A stretch of 50,954 nt of DNA from Lingula anatina (taxonomy: Eukaryota; Brachiopoda; Lingulata; Lingulida; Lingulidae). The stretch's first letter is position 1; the number at the start of each line of letters is the position of its first letter. The stretch lies in assembly GCF_001039355.2 (NCBI RefSeq), contig NW_019773903.1, positions 363,100 through 414,053 on the forward strand, given 5' to 3'. Below the pieces are notes generated by a model that worked only from the letters and a program-made list of their open reading frames with translations, did no database searches and was not told where the DNA came from. Both the position numbers and the translations under genes were made by a program. Positions 45,823 to 50,954 of this stretch are shown here, in pieces.

Positions 45823-48145
45823 GGACACAAAAACCTCCGTCACCAAAGACAGCAATTGTGTACCGGGAAACAGAAAATATTGTCATAATATGTGTCATAA
45901 GACTCCAAAACATTCCATAGTAAAGAGCGTCATGTTGTATGTGTGTAAATGTCACACCATGATAAAATGTGACCAAGCGTGACTTTTCTTTATCTGCATT
46001 ATCAGTTTGACAGTGTTTTTAATTACCATAATAAATAAATAAAATTATAGAAAAAACATAATCGTATGTCTTGTATTGTTCCATCCTACAATGATATATT
46101 TTGATAATAGCAGATAACATGTATACCACATGCAGGTATTAGAAATACGACGTATACGTCCTAGGCATCTGCAGCCGCCTCCTTTTTTAATCATTTCATG
46201 TGGTTGTAATGTAGGACCCCGCCATTCTGGGGTCAAGATTTTGGTTTCAAAAGTCCCTGCTTAGGATCAATTAATGCCATGTAATTGCGTTCAATGTATG
46301 CAATATCAGTGTTTTACTTGCATTCAATTTATTTAATGGTAATGTTTTATATAATGACTTTGAATGACCTTGAAACCTGTTTTTTCCACGTTTTAGTAAG
46401 TTGCCGTAAGGCAGCCATTTTAATATCAATAAATCCTCATGCTATTTACCAATCTTAAAAGGAAACAACCGTAAGGAAAATAGTTTTAAACTATTTGAAA
46501 ATGACATTCATGATTTTAAATGTCAGATTCCTTAAAATCCCACCGAGTTATTAAAGACAAAAATTCTCAATTAAGGAGTCATGCATTTTATTATACCACA
46601 ATACCTGCATTGTAGGCGATTGGTATATGTGCACTGTACATGTAATATTGAGTACTTGGATCGCCATTGTCCATGGTGATGACACATTAGTAGCATGTGC
46701 TTACCACTGTATTAACAATTTTTTTCATCATTTAGAGGACACTGCTTTTAAATACCAAATAGGCTATAAATCCATGGGTCAATTGCAAGTCCCTGTAACA
46801 ACTCTCATTTTACAACTAAACCCAACCTTTTCATTTTTATCCGCGCTGTATCAGCAACAACACGGACTCTAACGTGTCTTTAAAAAGTGTTGAGGGAAAT
46901 TAAATGCGGGTTTGAAATACATAAACAACCATTCAGGCAGGTTATCCGTCATCAAACAACTCCTATTCAGCGCCGTTAGCACTATTTATCAATGTTAAGC
47001 TATTACTGAAGTCTCACTCAGTCTCTAATTAGCAGGTTTAAGTTGTGATTTTTTAAGCAGCGAGTGATAAAATGTTAAGCAAAGGACGTTAAGGGCACGC
47101 TCTTCCCTTTATAGCCCTCCTGCAAAACCACAAGTTAAGGAACTTTCCCAAATTAAAATCATTAGTTTAAATGAGAAACATCATTAGGTGAGCTTCACAC
47201 AGACACTTGCAACTGACATCAAGAAAAGTAGATGCCCAGATATTTCAGTAAAGAAACAGAAATTTGGTTAAAATCCAGTCACGAACTCCAACCAACAACA
47301 ATTGTTGGACAAAATAATAGAAAAATTATAAATCATGTGGTATCTGGATCTTGCTATTAAATATAATCGGAATTAGGGAACCCATGCTAACAACAGAAAC
47401 TCCACCGCTAGCCAGATAATAATCTTCATTCAAAACTCCGCTTCATAGTTGAAGAAATGTTGGTAAGTGATATTTACATAAAAACTGACGTGTTTACTAA
47501 TCTTCAGATCTGAGTGCAGCAGTAGGACGGATAAGCGACTCGGAAGAGGGTGTGGAACAAAGATACACTTGTTCAAAGCTCTCAATGATAACATAACTGG
47601 GGGATGATTCAACAGCTACCTTTATATAATCAACGTTGGAACTTTCACAATTCAGTTAAATTAATATTTCCGCCGTGCCATGTCAAACAAGGCACAGGTC
47701 CACTGAATACAGTAAAAATATACTTAACACTGCATTGGAATCAAAACATTTGGGTATGAATACATAAAGCTCCAGTTTATTTATTTTGGAACAATATCAA
47801 AGAAACACGCCATTTAAGGAAAAGAAGTACAGATGCACCAACAGTACAAACGCTAATGGTCAACAACACCTGGCAAAATATAGCAAGCGAAGAAAATTTA
47901 TATCCAAAAAAACTAAAACATTTGACCTAACTGTTGTTTCTTATATGATACATTTTACGTACTTGTAAAAAGTATAACAGCCAAAGGCAGGATTAACATT
48001 TTTACTCGTTTTCATAAGGATGCCCCAGTACAAAATATTTAGTAGGTGATATTCCTATCTTTACACTGCCCTGTGTCACTATATGATAGCACCCCCATAC
48101 CCCATATCCCCCTTCTGGAATATAACACAGACTGCCTGCATCCAT
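45823..48145. other. Convergent intergenic region between genes C and D
   Basis: AT-rich with no supported gene. Contains the probable 3' UTR of C and of D; for D, AATAAA on the minus strand at 47776-47781 is a candidate signal. A 12-base palindrome gacgtatacgtc lies at about 46149-46160. Confidence 0.55.
46030..46043 (+). terminator. Candidate polyadenylation signal of gene C
   Basis: Overlapping AATAAA hexamers in ataataaataaataaaa, about 210 bases after the stop. Confidence 0.55.
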
Positions 48146-50750
48146 TTACTTTAATGATAAAAGAGACGAAATGTCATCTTCGTTTTCATTTATACTATCC
48201 ATTAGTTCTCCGACGTGTTTTATGAAGTCGAAGATGATCTTGAATAACGGGCTACAGTCAGATGCTCCAGACAGAGAGAGAAATCCGCGCGGACATGGCA
48301 GGCAGAATGTTTGTTGAGTCTCGATTTGGAACGTTCCTGGCGGGCATTTGTGACAGGTGGAGCCCCCTGGTGGCAGATACCTGCCAGCAGGACATGGGAC
48401 TGAAAATGAAAGATGAACATAGTTTAAATAAAATATAACATATATCAAATAACTATAAAGAGGTATATTACACATGTTTAAGTAACAGAACAAACGATAT
48501 AGTCTGTGTATGGTCATTGGCATAGTAGCCTGTTGTTGAAATCTGTAAAACCAGTGTCTAGTTGTGCATTTGGTTTGATTACAACGGATTTCCTTAAACC
48601 ATTAATGCAAAATAAGCACAGTTGATCAACAAATGCTTAATATTAGAAGTTGATTTATTCAATTTCATGTTAATTTCCACTCTTGCTCATCTTTCAAATA
48701 AACAGGATATTCTCTAATCATTTTCCAGAACCCGGGCCTATCCCAAACTGTCTAATTTCCACAATTTGACAGATCCCGGACACAGTTAGGTGAAATAAAT
48801 TTTCCTCGTAATAATAAATCTGCCTGACTTCAAATGATAACCAGATAAAAATGAAAATAGAAAGTGACAGAGGAAGAGCTAGCCCCAGCATGTCAAGAGA
48901 GTTCCTGCCGAGAGTTAAAATCCACAGTTCTATAACAGCTAGCTACATGTACCTGATGCAAGTGTCTCCTCAGATACTCTTTGCATATAGAGAATGGAAA
49001 TGATAAAATACGACTAACTTAAAGGGATAATAACTCTTCCTTTTGGCCAAAAAATGAATTTTCCTGGAGTAAACAACAATTCTCCCATACTTACCAATGG
49101 TTAATGAATCCATTTTTACATTCAAAGTTTTTTTCTAAAAAGTTTGGTTTTTTGTTAAAATCTCTTAAGAGATTATAACAGAGTACAGCCATCAATGGAG
49201 GTCACGTGATCTGAAGACAAGCTCAGATATCAGAATAATAGCTATAACTGCCGTTTTTGTGGTAAAACAGAATATATTATATTTCTATGAGTTGTTCGCA
49301 ATGTTTTTATCGTGAAATATAGATATCATACGAAGAGTTATTATCCCTTTAACTAAGTTAAAAAAAAGGATTTTTGTTCCTTTCATTTAGTTTTCGACAT
49401 TAATGCACAAAACTATAAGAGGTTTTTGCTTAATACGTGGCAATTTTTCAAGGTCACCTCTCAAAGCTGTTGGAATTCATGCACACAGACGACTTTTTCT
49501 GGGTCGATTGCTCACGTGTACAATGTATGATTGACTAAAACACCGCATCCAGGCATGCTAACAGCCCTTGATCCTGCTCAGACTCGCACCAGCTGCATAA
49601 ACAAAATTATGACCAACACTTGACAGAGTCCAAAACAACACATTTTGGTAGCATTGTTTGTGTTAACAAAACCTCATCCTTAACGAAAGTTTATCGCACG
49701 TTGCCAACAGACATAGGCCTTTACCCCTATATGTCACTTCCAATGCACTGTATTTTTCAAACCAAGACAGGAAATGGCCGCTTATCGTAGCAAAAACACG
49801 CAACCTCTTTTGAATATCTACGTCCTTACTTAAAGATGTGTTAAACTAAGGTGTGTTTGCATGACACGGATCTTAACATTGATGTGCCTTGCTATAGCTC
49901 TTATGTTGTCTCGGGCTGTGTACCTTTCCGTTTGGATATACAGGCCCATAAACGGTTCGTCATTAGATGCTGACCAAGTCTTTAGTTTCAAAGTTAACTC
50001 ATACTCTCCCCAAACTGATAAATTCAATTTACCTACAAGTAAGAGCAATGTGATGAAGGGTCAATAGAATATACTGAATATATACAAATAATGGTCAAAT
50101 GCATCTTTGAGTGTAATAACTTTGAGCATATTTAAATGTGGAACATGATCATAAAAGTGGGTACTCACCACAGGTTGTCCCGCGTACTTCCATACCATCT
50201 TCACAAGACACCGACATATTCTTGTCCATCTTGAAACTGTTTGGCACCGGATTCAGTACCAAAGTTCCAATCTTCAGCACTGGTGTTGGATAAGGCGCTT
50301 CTGTGACATTTGGCGCTGTTTCATTGATTTGAGAACCAACTGGGCTGAATATATTCTGAACTTCTTTCTGCTGGCTGTTCATCATATTCTCCGTCTCTGA
50401 CATGTATCCTTGGGCGCATTCGTCACAGTTTTCAGAGCCATTACAATACTTGGTACAGTCTAAATCAATTGAAGGCTTCTGTTGTGTTTTAATCTTAAAT
50501 CTGAACCTCAAAATATTGCCAGACGTGTCACGTTTACGAACACCACCAAAGGAATACTGAGGACCGCATTCAATTTGGACGTCCGAGATATTACAAACAG
50601 AGACGCCATTTTGTTTGCAGACACCCCTTTGTTCTAAAATGTCAACCAAAGCTTGCTTTGCTTCTCTACGCTGAGTAAAAGTAAGAGCCACACAGTCGTC
50701 AACAAAGTACGCTATTTCTGCCTCTAGTTCCACTCCAGGAAAGAATTGCT
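48146..50750 (-). CDS. Third member of the B/C family, 3' end only (gene D)
   Basis: Two exons in transcript order: 50169-50750 and 48146-48399. The first starts EQFFPGVELEAEIAYFVDDC, has GVCKQNGVSVCNISDVQIECG, a basic site VRKR before DTSGN, RFRFKIK, and ends SVSCEDGMEVRGTTCG. The second is a GCC2_GCC3 module (VPCPAGRYLPPGGSTCHKCP then PGTFQIETQQTFCLPCPRG) with an acidic tail ending SLLSLK and a stop. This equals the C-terminal end of gene B and the region 44063-45035 of gene C. The rest of the gene should lie to the right of the window. Probably secreted, by family resemblance; the signal peptide is not in view. A region of the first exon rich in Pro, Thr and Asn (QINETAPNVTEAPYPTPV) looks like a flexible, possibly glycosylated insert that B and C lack. 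Confidence 0.82.
49019..49352. mobile_element. MITE-like element with 21-bp perfect terminal inverted repeats
   Basis: Left end at 49019-49039 starts ttaaagggataataactct; right end at 49332-49352 is its exact reverse complement over 21 bases. Possible actaa direct repeats flank it, one base out on the left. It is 334 bases long, has no ORF of note, and lies in the intron between the two gene D exons. Confidence 0.85.
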
Positions 50751-50954
50751 CTGCAATTAAATAATCGTCACAATTATGAAAGTATTGAAGAACGAACAAA
50801 GTGAAATTAATTATTGTGGAAATATGAATTCTGTAATAAGAAAATGAGTGACAAAATAAGTTTTTTTTTTCTTAAATAATATTGTCTTCATTATTTCATA
50901 ATTGTATACAAAAGCAGTGCAAATAAATAAGTTGTGAGCTAACGGGAACCACAA

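Noticed and set aside
49830-50067. Small ORFs on both strands in the gene D intron
   Set aside because: No domain, signal or splice support. The plus-strand frame has a hydrophobic start but lies wholly within the intron of a well-supported gene.

Overview
This window is animal nuclear DNA. Its genes are split into many small exons joined at GT-AG introns. The products are multidomain animal proteins: a GTPase-kinase fusion and secreted sushi/EGF/ephrin-receptor-like proteins. Remnants of LINE, Tc1-like, tRNA-SINE and MITE elements lie between and inside the genes. The AT-rich composition, frequent tacatgta-type words and the style of the mobile elements fit a marine lophotrochozoan, most likely a bivalve mollusc. 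An amphioxus-like animal cannot be excluded by eye.

Layout. (1) 197-2111, minus: 3' part of a dynamin-like GTPase gene related to gene A, running off the left edge. (2) 2112-5593: no convincing gene; a decayed LINE on the minus strand at about 3756-4966. (3) 5594-10017 and 10044-14847: two near-identical copies of one segment, separated by an N at 10043. Each carries the same first coding exon of gene A and the 3' end of a retroelement; unmerged haplotypes are the simplest explanation. (4) 12090-25099, plus: gene A, a ten-exon gene for a 1000-residue DSTYK-like protein (dynamin-type GTPase, membrane segment, C-terminal protein kinase). One intron holds a 1.2-kb minisatellite and another a Tc1 remnant. 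(5) 26055-35339, minus: gene B, 18 exons, 1107 residues, secreted. (6) 37544-45822, plus: gene C, 17 exons, about 1102 residues, secreted. B and C are head to head and share the same order of modules in their C-terminal halves. (7) 48146-50750, minus: the last two exons of gene D, a third member of the B/C family.

How the genes relate. A and the left-edge gene are diverged paralogues with intact GTPase motifs; A joins this to a kinase, so nucleotide-driven membrane or oligomer switching coupled to phosphorylation is a reasonable inference. B, C and D look like a local cluster of extracellular mosaic proteins. All three carry a cysteine-containing domain, unknown to me, just before a GCC2_GCC3 (ephrin-receptor-like) module, and basic cleavage-type sites within it in C and D. 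Nothing in the sequence shows that the two groups act together.

Most exon boundaries were set by hand from frame continuity and splice consensus. The summed reading frames of A, B and C each close exactly to a stop, which supports the models. No similarity search was run.
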